Assembly: GCA_951394405.1 (NCBI GenBank)
Contig: OX596342.1
Coordinates: 2,356,001 to 2,420,000 of the forward strand
DNA from: Coprinellus micaceus
Taxonomy: Eukaryota; Basidiomycota; Agaricomycetes; Agaricales; Psathyrellaceae
DNA length: 64,000 nt
Direction: 5' to 3'
The notes beneath the pieces were generated by a model. It worked only from the letters and a program-made list of their open reading frames with translations. It searched no databases and was not told the origin of the DNA. Positions 33,911-45,010 of the stretch are shown piece by piece. Positions within the stretch are counted from its first letter, which is position 1. Each line of letters begins with the position of its first letter. The position numbers and the translations under genes are program-made.

Positions 33911-36244
33911 TTAGCCAGCCTTTGCACTAGGGGAGAAATCGTATCGGGAAAATAGGGCCCTTGGAAGGAAGCTGCGTGCTCACCCAGATGAAATGATTGT
34001 CTGGCTGAAAACTGGTACGAGGTCCGGTTGCTTGGCGGAAGGGCAAGTGAGGGCACCCTTTTCAAGGAAGGCACTCTCCATGGACGAGCGGGCATCCCAT
34101 AAGGTTCGGTGAGTGGAACTACCGAAGCATTTCTAAGCAAAATATACAATTAGTCCACCTCATCGAGAGATTGAAAATCGAGTGATGGGCACGTACCCTG
34201 AGAAGTTGCCAGTTCTTGTCAAAGAGAGTAATCTCCCTGGATCCGTCAAAGAGGTCGAAGAACTTAGCGGCGGCCCCGGCCTTGACGTCGAGCCCAGCGA
34301 GAACCTCGAAGCACCCCGACCAATTGGCTGTCACCCCGCGAGCCTCATCTTCCTCGGGCCTAGAAGCAGTGGCTTGCTCGGTACTGCGACTGTTGGCAAC
34401 AACCGCGCCCTGCAATGCGAGGTTCGCAGTCGCGTGCGTATCGAGGGAGATGTACGTCACAGCGGTAGATAGGCCATCGAACGAGTTGAGACTTAGGCTG
34501 AGCTGGGGTGTGAGGTGTGCGGTGGTGGTTCCGCTGGCTCGGGCGGTAGGGCTCACGCTGAGGCTCAGGGCTGAAAGGGTGTGCGAGTTAGCCAGATAGA
34601 CGGCAAGAGGTGTAGTGGGGATGGAGGAACGTACGTGTGTCTCCAAGCTTGAAGACCCCACCGTCCGAGAATTTGGGAGGGAACGAGAATGTGGCCTGGG
34701 TGATGCTGTACTTGAGGCCGAGGTTCACAGCGGCATTGACGTTCATGTTGGCGGTCGCTTGAGAATAAATGATGAGGGACGGTGTGATGGTGACAAGGCT
34801 GTTGGACGGAACTCTCTGTTAGCTTTGTCGCGGGCCATCAGCGTGAATATGGGGGCTCACCCTCCAAAGTCAAGACCCGGAATATCACGCTCCCAAAGTT
34901 TCTGCTTCCCACTATCAACGGATCCCACTAGTCCAGCATCGAGAAGGAGGGCACCATTAACTTCGGCGGTCAAGGCTGAATGGCACAGAGTAGGTCGACC
35001 TTCAGACTAAAACCTGAGTAGGAGTATTCACTCACTCGCAGTAACGTGGATGTAGGTAATCACGGGAGGGATGATCGTTCCTTGTGCAACAACAGCAACA
35101 CCAGCAAACGCGGAGGCGTTCGCGACGACATCGATCTTCAGATGGGCAGAGGTAGAGGAACAAGTTAAGGTCTCGTCGAGGAGGTTATAAGTCTTGTCGA
35201 TAGACCAAGGTCCGAGAGAGGTTGTAGTGTTAACGAAATTGAGCCGGCGGTTCTCGACACCTGACCAAAAATATAGGACGAGAGGGTCAGACTTTAGAGA
35301 GGAACAAGGGTAGGGGGGCTGACCTTCATTATCGTCGGGATTTAACAGGGCAAGGTTGGCTGCCACCGCGCTCTGAACGAAGGAGAGTGTCACCTCCGGA
35401 TCTACGGAGCTCTCATCGCCCTCAGAGGTAATGCTTATTGTCTCCTCCTCACTGACAGGGAGGGGTTCAGCCTCAGCCCCAGGAACGTTGGCGGCTTGGA
35501 TGGAGAAAGAGATGGCACCGAACCTCGAACCCAAATCAGCTTGGCACACCCATAAAGGATGCGACGACCTACTTGAGGGGATCCGCAGAAACGAAGTCCG
35601 TGTCGATATGGAGAGCCCTAACGCGCGGGGGTGTGCCCCTCTTCGAAAGTCGGCGCTCAATATTGGCCGGCAACGTTTGATCATCTGGCTCCCATGAACG
35701 GGAGATGTGGGCGAATGCGGCAGGGCTGCACTATATACCGTGAACGGCCCCCAAGTGTAAGAAATGCGGTGGCGGAAGGAAGCTGATCAACGATGCCTTA
35801 CATCTTCGGGCAGGCGAGCAAGCTTGCCAACAGGACCGATGCCGCTAAACAAGTGATTGCACTTCCTCTCGTCGCCAGTGCACACGAGGCGGATGGTCTG
35901 AGACTTGTCCTGCTTGTTGCAATCCAATACCTCCCATCCCGCAGCCTCGGTGATATCAGTAATAGAGTCTGCGGGGCCCCACTACAGCGGCATCAGGGCA
36001 GGACTCAAGATACTGAACACGGGTGTAACTGACAACTTTGAGAGTCCCAGAAGGTGCGATCTCACCCGGGCGTGCTGGAAGATCTACGGGGAGAAAGAGC
36101 TTCAGAACAAAGACAAACCCCGTGCAGGTCGAACAGGAACCCACCATAGTAGCAGCTTCCAGACAAGCAAGGGCTGTGCCAGTTGTTGCGTCCGGCATGG
36201 GTTGCTCCGAGGAGTGACAGCACGACGAAGGTGGCTACAATCAT
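33911..36244 (-). CDS. Secreted two-domain protein, copy 1 (six-Cys domain plus DUF7223-like)
   Basis: Function unknown. The ATG at 36244 begins a signal peptide (MIVATFVVLSLLGATHA), followed by NNWHSPCLSGSCYY. A small domain follows with six cysteines (two in PCLSGSC, then LDC, LVC, RKC and a final C before SPAAF), about 110 residues in all. After a dibasic RRLSKRG the protein continues with VRALHIDTDF and a long beta-type region (QAANVPGAE, TYNLLDETLTC, VITYIHVTA, and so on). That region resembles the fungal domain I know as DUF7223; the name is from memory and tentative. The last exons carry KCFGSSTHR and end in GAKAG with TAA at 33911. A TATA-like box lies at about 36376-36368. It has eight or more introns. 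Paralogues are at 46279 and 50008. Confidence 0.78.
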
Positions 36245-37221
36245 GTCGAACGGGGGACGATGTGTACGCTTCAAGGGTAGCACGACAAACAAAAACGGGG
36301 TGGAGATGCCTCCAGGGAGTAAGGGCCTCGCTGATGGACTGCAGCTAGTGGGAGGTGAACCACCTGGCTTTATAGCCCGAGCGATCTCCCATGAAGTGGA
36401 ACAGTAGTGCGTCGAAGGTTGGCGAGAGAGGCTTCACGCTCTCATGGCCCTATCCCTGACGTGGTAGTTAGATTACCAGGATCATTAACTGTGCGGTTTC
36501 TACCAATGGAGAGTATGTAGATGCGCCGCAGAGTGTTTGGGAAAGCGCTGCCGTATTTGTGGTCGCCAGCCAGCTAGTTGGCTCCCCGGAAGCTGGTCTT
36601 CCATGCGCCTCGGCCAAGAGTCGAATTTAAACCGGGCAGCCAGGATTGTACAGAAATCTCAAGCATTCATGCCTGCTCATGCTCATTTCGATACTTGAAA
36701 ATGAACCAAAATCGAGTACGGTCATCCGCGCACCGGACTGGGAGCACCCGTCCACATCTGGTGTCTAGAATGATATCGCTGTGTGGGGTTAGGTCTAAGG
36801 GCCCGAAGAAGCTGGATTTGTACAGACCTGGATTCCGAGGGGTGACTGCAAAGGCATGGAGAGCAACATCGTGGCGGAGGACGAGAAAGGGGTGAGAACC
36901 AAGTGCCAGCCGAGCCTCGGCAAGTCTTGGAACTCCGCGTCGGTCTTTGACGTATCGCGTGACTCAGTTGGCACGCGGGAGCTATGGGCGCCTATTCAGA
37001 ATTATTTCACTTGAAAGTTGAACCACGACCACGACGACCTCGACCCTGCGACTCCATCAACCTATTAGGCGTAGAAGCTTTACAAAAAGGGGACCGTTCG
37101 ATCATAGCACCAGCCCTGCACCAACCCCGTTGTAGCGGGACCAAGCGTCGTTCGCCCAAGAAGCCGCCCACTACCCTTACCAAATCGAAGAGATCGAGGC
37201 TCACACCCACCAATTGTGGCA
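36245..37221. other. Divergent promoter region, secreted copy 1 / F-box 1
   Basis: About 1 kb between two divergent ATGs. On the minus strand a TATAAAG box lies about 125 bases before secreted copy 1. On the plus side CTCCGCGTCGG (36933-36943) repeats an 11-mer of the 4711-4790 repeat, and GGGCGCCTATT (36986-36996) is a variant of the recurring intergenic element. No gene was found. Confidence 0.5.
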
Positions 37222-38685
37222 ATGAATCTTGAAGGGACACAGAGGCAGGGAGTATTTGGCCGAGAAGTGGTACCGTTGCGCCCAATCCATCGCATTCCAC
37301 CCGAAGTTCTCCACGAGATATTCTGCTTCGCCACACCCTCGCTCAAGTCCTTCAAGAATGCGGAGTCTCTCCTGAACATCGGCTTGGTATGTCGCTCGTG
37401 GCGTGGCGAAATGTCCGCGCAGTGGGCTCAATTGCGAGTCAAGGTCGAGATACATGAACCAATCCCCTCCACGAAGATTCTTGCATGGTTCGCCAACGCC
37501 GGAGACTACCCCAAGACCCTTAACCTTCACCCTCCATATTTCCCATTTGATACCTGCGCCTGCCAATACTCGTCCGTACAGTGCTCGTGGACTACTGTTG
37601 GTCTGCCAGCGCTGCTATTGGAAATACCACAGTTGGAAAAGCTGGTTTTGGAGTTCACGGCCACCTCGTGTTTCCGAGCCCTCACTGGCGCCATGAAACC
37701 CCAAGCCACCGCATCCGAGCTTGGAGGCTCTTCGTGGTTCTCGCTCAAGTCCCTGAAACTTGACTTTTGTATGGCCCTGTCCACCGACGGAGGCCTCAGT
37801 TTATCCGAGATCTTTGACGACCTTCCCCACTCGTTGAAGGAGCTCAATCTCGAGCTCTGGGATATCGCGATCGAGAAGCTAAACGGAATGATCAACTTCG
37901 CCCCGAGCCCCCTCAGAAACCTAACATCGCTTTCCATCCTATCCACGGAGGACCTCCCGTACATTCCACACATACTCCGCCATTGCGTTAACCTTGTAGA
38001 CCTCGGACTTGATGCCTTGGACACAGCCGGAAGCACATCGGTAGTTGACCAGGTGGTACTCTCCAAAGTCCGTACCTTGAGGGTCGGCCCGTGGTCCCTA
38101 TTGCATCTTTGCAAAGGTATGGATTACCTTCACTTCCCATCCCTCGCCAACCTTCGTCTGGATTACCACGGGGAGAAAGTCATAAAGGAGGGCTTGCCGA
38201 TAGACTCTACCTTGGGGCTTTTGCGAGCGTTTAGCGGCGATGGCAGCTCATCCACGTTGCGCTCGCTAACCATAACGAGGTGCAACTTTGCAAGTGCTGA
38301 GGCATTACTCGCCATGTTGTCTGCCCTGCCGCCCTCGGTGGAGAACATAATTCTTCAATGGGTGCATTTCGATGCGGGAGAATTTCTGGAACTGTCCGGG
38401 AAGACCGAAAACGCGAAGAAGCTGCTGCCTAAATTGGAGGGATTCGAACAACGAATGTTCAACTCGGGGTTTGACTTGAGGTCGCTTCTACAATACTTCA
38501 AGTCGCGACGAAGATACAGCAGGCATGCAGGAGGAATCGAGTTCTATGATCCACCGGATAGTCTTCGCTATGTCTTCGTGAGTTGCGCAGAGACGGGGGG
38601 TCATGCAGTCTGGCAGGGATGCTCTGAGATCGCCCAAGAGCTCCGCGACGAATTTGGGGTGGCTGTGAACTGGGTCGTTGGTTGA
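37222..38685 (+). CDS. F-box / leucine-rich-type protein 1
   Basis: Single-exon gene of 487 codons; the in-frame GTG two codons upstream is not needed. The N-terminal F-box lies at about residues 20-65 (HRIPPEVLHEIFCFATPS, LLNIGLVCRSWRGE). F-boxes recruit Skp1 and make the protein a substrate adaptor of an SCF ubiquitin ligase. The remainder has repeated leucine-rich spacing (LVLEF, LKSLKLDFC, LKELNLELW, LTSLSIL, LVDLGLD, LRSLTITRC), the irregular LRR style common in Agaricomycete F-box proteins. The C-terminus (LLQYFKSRRRYS, FYDPPDSLRYVFVS, ELRDEFGVAVNW) is shared with the F-box protein at 43568-45010. The target is unknown; such genes are numerous in these fungi. Confidence 0.85.
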   Translation: MNLEGTQRQGVFGREVVPLRPIHRIPPEVLHEIFCFATPSLKSFKNAESLLNIGLVCRSWRGEMSAQWAQLRVKVEIHEPIPSTKILAWFANAGDYPKTLNLHPPYFPFDTCACQYSSVQCSWTTVGLPALLLEIPQLEKLVLEFTATSCFRALTGAMKPQATASELGGSSWFSLKSLKLDFCMALSTDGGLSLSEIFDDLPHSLKELNLELWDIAIEKLNGMINFAPSPLRNLTSLSILSTEDLPYIPHILRHCVNLVDLGLDALDTAGSTSVVDQVVLSKVRTLRVGPWSLLHLCKGMDYLHFPSLANLRLDYHGEKVIKEGLPIDSTLGLLRAFSGDGSSSTLRSLTITRCNFASAEALLAMLSALPPSVENIILQWVHFDAGEFLELSGKTENAKKLLPKLEGFEQRMFNSGFDLRSLLQYFKSRRRYSRHAGGIEFYDPPDSLRYVFVSCAETGGHAVWQGCSEIAQELRDEFGVAVNWVVG

Positions 38686-39391
38686 TACACAGAAACCGCG
38701 CACTACGTGTCCTCTACATCGTTTTCATGAGTATATTCACGCAGAACTAGCCTCTGTAGTGTTTCTTCAAGTAGTTGCAAGTATGACGACCGCGACGGAA
38801 GCCCCATGCGGGTTTCGTGTAACTGTTGTCAGCTTAGGTGGGGGAGGTCGGCTCTTTCAAGTTGTTTAAAAGCACGATTGGGGAGGAGCGGAGTGCAAAT
38901 TTTGGATCCGGGGAATCGAACCCCGCGCTACCCCGGCCGGAGGGGGGCAGTTAAAGTACAGACGCGACGCAACGCCTTAAGCGCCCGCAGACAAACACGG
39001 CAAAACACGAAGCAATGTATAAAGAGTTCCTCCTACCTTTCTTGTGCCCCGTCCTTTCTTTCTTCCTTTCCCCCATGTTCACCTGGTGGCCTTAGACTCT
39101 TGCCAACTTGAAGTACGCCTGGGACGGCGACCTTCATCACCCCTTCCAACTAATATCTAGACATATCCTCCCCCATTCTCGAGTCCGTTTACAGCCATTG
39201 ACGTAGATCTGCACCCCCCCTTGTCCTTTCTACTCTCCCAATGGGAGCAGCACCAAATAGCAACCCCACATCTTAAGTGCCGTGCGAAGAACATACCTCA
39301 ACGGGCTACCCCATCACCCAATGACGCGACTCCGATTCTGGTCCCCACAAATCGCTGGCAAGGCGCTCTTACCTTTCTTCTCATTTGTCGG
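38686..39391. other. Intergenic between F-box 1 and OSH1
   Basis: It holds the tRNA-like segment described separately. The promoter of the OSH1-type gene should lie to its right. Longer open frames reading through 39221-39430 overlap the first OSH1 exon and have non-ATG starts. Confidence 0.45.
38893..38999 (-). tRNA. tRNA-like segment, type II (Ser/Leu-like), probably degenerate
   Basis: On the minus strand a perfect T-arm is present (five-base stem CGGGG/CCCCG around TTCGATT, matching the B box), preceded by a stem that could be a long variable arm (CCCC, loop, GGGG). Further upstream a D-arm/A-box-like GGGCGCTTAAGGCG occurs. The 3' acceptor strand GATCCAA has no good partner at the expected 5' place, and I could not assign an anticodon stem. 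It is either a tRNA with an intron that I failed to fold or a decayed tRNA. Confidence 0.35.
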
Positions 39392-42300
39392 ATGGCGGAA
39401 ACGGCGGGTCGCGAAGATCCTAGTGAGTGAAATGGCTTTATCTTCAACAACTCGGGCTGATGTGTCCAGTTGAACCTTTGTATCAAGTCAGACTCTTGTC
39501 TGCGTTACGGAGCGGTGAGTGTCGACGTATGTTGCTCAGAGTTTTCGTGGACTGAAGCCTATCACAGGAGATGCCGCTGCCATCCATCCATTCCTGGCTG
39601 AAATCAGCAAGGACAGGCGGACGTCTGGAGATGGGGATCTGGACACGGGCGCAGCTGCGCTACACCTGGCAGTGAGATGTGCCTCCCGTAAGTGCGTCCT
39701 TGTTTCGGTGGAACCACCACTCATGGTCCGCAGCCGAAACGGTTGCCTTGCTCTTGTCCCATCGAGCTATATCCCCCAATGGGGTCCATCCCTCAGGGTC
39801 CGGGACGACACCATTACACCTTGCAGCGTCGCTGGGACGTGTCGAGATCGTAAACCTGCTGTTGGAGCAGGAGAACATCGACGACACACTGGTGGACGCA
39901 AACGGAAAGACATGCAAGGACGTCGCTCGGAACAAGGAAGTCCTGCGCGCGCTCGACGGTGCGTATCCCCATCTCACCTTTTGCCTCCAACTAACGGCCG
40001 TTCATGGCAGACTCGCGAGCGTTCCTCAATGCGAGCTACCGATCCCTCCTGCACCGCTACATCCACTCCCCTCTGAGCGACCCCCCGCCCGCGAACCTCA
40101 TCAAGCTGCTCGAATGTCCACGGGCCAAGCTCGTGGATCTGTCGCACCTCGACAACGAGACCGGGTCATCGCTGCTGCACGAAGCGGCACGCAGGAAGGA
40201 CCTGCGGCTGATCGAACTGGCGGTACGGGCTGGGGCTGACGTGTTTCTGCGAAACCGGCGGGGGAAGACGGCTCAGGAATCGGTCGGAAAGGATGACCGG
40301 GTCAAAGTGTTCTTGCGGCAGTGTGCGTTACCTCCTAGTTGTTGTGTGACATGGTTCCTCATGATGGGCTTGTTGCGACAGTTGCCAACCACGATAAGAC
40401 ACTCCTTTCGAGTACGGCACCCCTGACGGAAGCCCCGACGCTAAAGGGATACCTGAACAAGTACGCTAACGTCGCGAAGGGGTACAATACCCGGTGGTTC
40501 GTCCTGAAGGATGGGGCGCTGTCATACTATCGCCATCAGGAGGACGAACTCGTCGCCGGCCGTGGGTCCATCACAATGAAGAATGCGCAGCTAAAGGTCA
40601 CCGAGAAGACGCGGTTCGAGATCTCGACGTTCACACACCACTCGGGGGCGCAGAAGTGGTACCTCAAGGCCAACCACCCCGTCGAAGCCCACCGGTGGAC
40701 AGAAGCCATCACCAAGTCCATCGAGTGGATGAAACAAGACGCAGCGGGGTCGACGATGAGCGTCGAGCGCAGAAGAAGCATGGAGAGTGACTCGACCGGG
40801 ACATCCGCGCGTTCGAGGGACTCGCCTCTCGGGCTGATGGCTCGCCAAGTATCTCGAACCAAGACGATGGACTCTACGCTGTCGGGGTTGGACGGTGGCC
40901 CTCGACTTGACGGACCGCCGCCCAAAGACGACGACGACGCCGATGATGACCGCGAAGGAGACACATCTTCGGCCAACTCGGACGAAGGCATCCCGCCCCA
41001 CCCCAACTTCGAGCTCCACGGGAACGCCACCCTCGCACAGCTGGAACTTATAGCCCAGATGCCACCTAGCACGCAGAGCGGGACGCTGAAGCAGTCGCTT
41101 GCTACTGTACAGAATATGATGAACGAGTACGCTCAGATGGTGCGGGAAAGGGAGGAATGGTGGAGTAAGCAGCTGAAGAAAGAGAGGCAGGCGTTGCATT
41201 TCTGGGAGGAGAGTCTGACTACGGTGGTTAAGGAAGGCGAGAGTTTGGAGAAGGAATTGAAAGCGCGGAGTAGGCGGCGGGGCAGCCGGTTGTTCCCGCC
41301 CAGCAATGCTGGTTCTGTCGATGGTGGTAGGAGGCGCCCATCCATCCTCCGACACCTTGGCCCACCGACATCCCCTGCGCCAGACATTCCCCGTGCAATT
41401 CCATCCACCATCGTCACCGAAGAGCCCGCCACGTCGATTACAGAGGAAGCTGAAGAGCCAATGACTGCAATGCCGATTCCGCAGTTGCCACAACCGCCAC
41501 CGCCTGCTGGTCAGTCTGAATCTGCGCCCCCGCCCGTCACAGCTGCGACCCCACGGTTCCCTGGTGCGCTTCGATCTCCTACCCGCAGCCCAACATCCGA
41601 TACCATCGTCCCCGTCTCGCGTGATCTTGCTGAATCAACGTTGACAGAAGAGAGCTTCGATGACGTCTTCGAGGGTGATGACGATGTAGAGGACGACGAG
41701 GACGAGTTCTTCGACGCGATCGAGGCGAACAATATTCCGAACCTCGTCGTTCCGGAGGGCCTGAAGAGTCCGTTGAGTGCGGGCGTTGTGCTGCCGCAGA
41801 AGGTGATGGTCCCGTATGCGGGGTACGAGCGGTTGCGCTCGGGCTTGAGGTTGAAGGCGGATGAGAGGCCGAGTACGAGTTTGTGGTCGGTGTTGAAGCA
41901 TAGTATTGGGAAGGACTTGACGAAGATTAGTTTCCCGGTGTTCTTTAATGAGCCGACGAGTATGTTGCAGCGGATGGCGAGTGTTTTCTTGTTCCTCCCT
42001 TCGGGTGGGTTTGCTGATGTGGTGTTAGGCCGAGGACATGGAGTTCACTGAATGTTTGGATATCGCTGCTACCGAGCCAGACTCGCTGCGACGGATAGCT
42101 TTCGTTGCTGCCTTCGCCATGTCCAACTACTCGTCGACAATCGGACGCATTGCCAAGCCCTTCAACCCCATGCTCGTACGTCCTTCCTTCCCAAATTCCA
42201 TCCACCCCGTCATTCTGACTGACCCCGCAGAGCGAAACGTTCGAATATGTCCGCCTCGACAAGAAGTACCGATACGTCTCCGAGCAAGTTAGCCACCACC

Positions 42301-43327
42301 CTCCGATCTCTGCGTGTTGGGCTGAATCTCCGTTGTGGCACTACTACGGGGAGGTCGACGCCCAGAATAAGTTTATGGGCAAGTCCTTTGAGATTCGCCC
42401 CACGGGCGTTGCCCACGCCGATCTGGTCCTTCCCGAGAGCAACGCTCCTCATTACCCGAAGGCGACGGTGAAAGGGCAGGAGGGGAAGGTGCTTGAACAT
42501 TATAGTTGGAAGAAGGTCACTACGAATGTGTCTGGGTTTATCTTGGGGTCACCGACTATTGATCACTATGGTGACATGGTGGTATGTACTTGCTCTACTA
42601 CTGAGACGAACGCCGCCTGATTTCTGTGTAGATCACCAACCATAGGACGAAGGAACAGTGCATCCTGACGTTCAAGCCTCGTGGTTGGAGAGGGAAGGAC
42701 GCGTACGAGATCTCAGGTCAGGTTCTGACCGCTCATGGAGACGTGGCCTACGAGATCGCGGGCCGCTGGAACTCGCAGCTCATTGCACGCAAGGTCGGTG
42801 CAGGGCACGGTCAACTCCACCCCGACTTGAGCGTCTCAGCGCCCAACTCTCCCTCTGCGACCCAGGAATACCTTCTCCTCTGGCAAAACTCCGAGAAACC
42901 TGAAGGCTCGCCATTCAATCTCACCCCTTTCGCCATCACACTGAACGACTGCCCCCTCGACACGCTCAAGCCGTACCTCGCGCCTACGGATTGCAGGCTG
43001 CGTGTGGACCAGCGGGCGTTTGAGTTGGGGTTGTACGAGCTGGCGAATGATTTGAAGCAGAGGCAGGAGGAGAAGCAGAGGTCGATTAGGAAGGCGAGGG
43101 AGGAGGGGAAGGTTGCGCCGCATCGTGCGAGGTGGTTCACGGCGGAGACGGATGGGGATACGGGGGAGAGGGTGTGGACGCCCCATCGCAGTGCGGAGGG
43201 CGCTGTGGAGTATTGGGTGGAGAGGGAGGCAGTGTATGCAAAGGGAGGGAATGTGTCGTGGAAGGATGTGGAGAATATCTTTGTGGCAGAGCCGGAGGTC
43301 ATTAAGCAGAAGATGGAGGAGGATTAG
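39392..43327 (+). CDS. OSH1: Oxysterol-binding protein with ankyrin, PH, FFAT and ORD domains (OSH1 type)
   Basis: Lipid-transfer protein of the OSBP family that moves sterol and/or PI4P between membranes at contact sites. Nine exons join in phase: 39392-39422, 39470-39514, 39568-39687, 39734-39958, 40011-40322, 40382-41976, 42029-42175, 42231-42581 and 42632-43327, giving 1,173 residues. Order: ankyrin repeats ([55 protein letters not shown]), a PH domain ([20 protein letters not shown] to HRWTEAI), a low-complexity linker with a coiled coil, a FFAT motif EFFDAIE at 41704-41724 after an acidic run (binds VAP/Scs2 in the ER), then the ORD with the EQVSHHPP signature. The layout equals yeast Osh1/Swh1. 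The ATG at 39392 was chosen because it alone keeps phase with exon 2. The intron after 41976 begins with GC. Confidence 0.93.
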
Positions 43328-43567
43328 GGTATGAAGATGGACATTGGTATATGGTACATTTGAGATTCGGGCTTCCTTGGTATTCGATTTCGGACTTCCT
43401 TTTGGTTCGTTGCATATGTATATGTATATAACTTCGCATTTCTTCTTTCATTTCTTGTTTGTTGGACAGAGGACTATCGATTAGGGGAAGACTCTTATTA
43501 ACCATTACATCACTTTCGGTCGTTTGAAGTGAAAGACAGCTTCATCAGATATACAAGACGCCGTGAG
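43328..43567. other. Intergenic, convergent OSH1 / F-box 2
   Basis: Short interval between two convergent stops. AT-rich ATGTATATGTATATAA at about 43416-43431 may take part in 3' end formation of OSH1. Confidence 0.4.
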
Positions 43568-45010
43568 TCAATCGCTGCAAAATATCTCCACCACCACCCC
43601 AAAATCGACCTGGAGTTCTCGAACAATGTCGGAGCACCGCTCCCAAAGAGCACGGCACCGTGTGGCTGCCCGCGAGTAGCTGGTAAGCACGTAGTGCAGA
43701 CTATCCGGCGGATCGCGAAACTCCATGTTCCCGTCGTCCTTGCTATGCTTCCGGCGTGACTTAATGTACTGGAAGAATGACCCTAAGTTGAAGTCAAAGG
43801 CCGAGTTGAACCGAAGCAACTCGAAGTGCTGCAAGGAAGGGAGCAGCTTCTCTGTGACTTGGCTTTGGTGCCTCAAGAAGGCTTCGGCGCTGAAAGCGAC
43901 GGAGTCCAGCACGACCTTCTCCAGCGATGGGAGGCTAGCGAGGGCACCGATCAGGATTGCGGTATCCTCAAAGCTACAGCACTTCAGCTTAAGCGACCGC
44001 AGGGCTAAGGCTTGGCCAGAGCGGGAACGCCGGAGGATATCCAAGCCAATATCAATATCCTTCTGTCCTGAGATGTTAATAAAGCCGTAATCCATGGTGA
44101 AGTGGACTACAGAGGGGAGGTGGATGTGTTCAAAATATTTGCCGTTTTGAAGAAGTGTTGCGTTCCCCAGCTTCAGGGTGTGTACTTTGGGAAGCACCAC
44201 CTGCCCTCCATCCCCCTCATGATCCAGTACCAATTCGGTTGCCAGGCGAAGCTTCTCGAGGTTGACGCAATGGCGGAGTATTGAAACTATTAATGAGGAT
44301 TCCCGTTTGCAGTTTATCTTGAGTGATTTTAGATTGCTGGGGAAGGTAGGTGACGGTATGTCGACGATGTTGGTGGTGGAAAGATTTGTTATGAGGTGCC
44401 AGAGCTCGAGGTGCAAATTCTCCAGTGAGTGGGGTAGTTCGGCAAAGATGTACTTGAAGATCGCATGTGGTCCTTGAGATGGGTAGTACTCGTACCCAAA
44501 GTGAAGCCTCACCGAACGGAGGGAGGACCACGGCAAAATTGGCCCATCAGTAGACGGGGCGACTTGGGCTTTTATCCCATCCATGAGGGTTTGGAAGCAA
44601 GGCGTACGTGAGAATCGCAAGCTGAGGCCCTGCAACTGTAGCTCCAATAACATGGAATGAACCTCTGGCTTGGCCCACTGGCAAAGGAGTGTCGAGGTTG
44701 AGTCGCTGCACATGCAAACGGGTGTTCCTGCGATATAGAGTATGTGCAGCTGGAGGGTCTTCGGGGCATTCGGTCCCGCATTGGCAAGCAACGAGCGGAT
44801 TTTCTTGCAGGGAATGTCTTCTTCTGGTTGAAGCTCGACTCGCAATCGCGACCACCGTGGGGAGAGTGCGACACGCCATGCGTGACACACGAGGCCGATA
44901 TCCAGCAGTGTCCCGATGTCACCAAACGTCATGAACGAGGGCACAGCAAAGTCGAATATTTCGTTGAGAATCTCGGTGGGAAGCTCCTGCTCTGGCTTCG
45001 TATCCTCCAT
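43568..45010 (-). CDS. F-box / leucine-rich-type protein 2
   Basis: Single-exon gene of 480 residues with ATG at 45010 and TGA at 43568. The F-box is at about residues 8-55 (ELPTEILNEIFDFAVPS, LLDIGLVCHAWRVAL), followed by irregular leucine-rich spacing (LRSVRLHFG, LENLHLELW, LKSLKINC, LEKLRLA, LRSLKLKCC). The C-terminal block (FFQYIKSRRKHS, FRDPPDSLHYVLTS, ELQVDFGVVVE) matches F-box 1. The two are clear paralogues on opposite strands flanking OSH1, moderately diverged and both with intact frames. It is probably an SCF adaptor; the target is unknown. Confidence 0.85.
   Translation of the reverse strand: MEDTKPEQELPTEILNEIFDFAVPSFMTFGDIGTLLDIGLVCHAWRVALSPRWSRLRVELQPEEDIPCKKIRSLLANAGPNAPKTLQLHILYIAGTPVCMCSDSTSTLLCQWAKPEVHSMLLELQLQGLSLRFSRTPCFQTLMDGIKAQVAPSTDGPILPWSSLRSVRLHFGYEYYPSQGPHAIFKYIFAELPHSLENLHLELWHLITNLSTTNIVDIPSPTFPSNLKSLKINCKRESSLIVSILRHCVNLEKLRLATELVLDHEGDGGQVVLPKVHTLKLGNATLLQNGKYFEHIHLPSVVHFTMDYGFINISGQKDIDIGLDILRRSRSGQALALRSLKLKCCSFEDTAILIGALASLPSLEKVVLDSVAFSAEAFLRHQSQVTEKLLPSLQHFELLRFNSAFDFNLGSFFQYIKSRRKHSKDDGNMEFRDPPDSLHYVLTSYSRAATRCRALWERCSDIVRELQVDFGVVVEIFCSD

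Noticed and set aside
40591..41493. Long minus-strand frame (300 codons) opposite OSH1
   Set aside because: Mirror frame of the GC-rich linker and PH-coding exon; no domain of its own.
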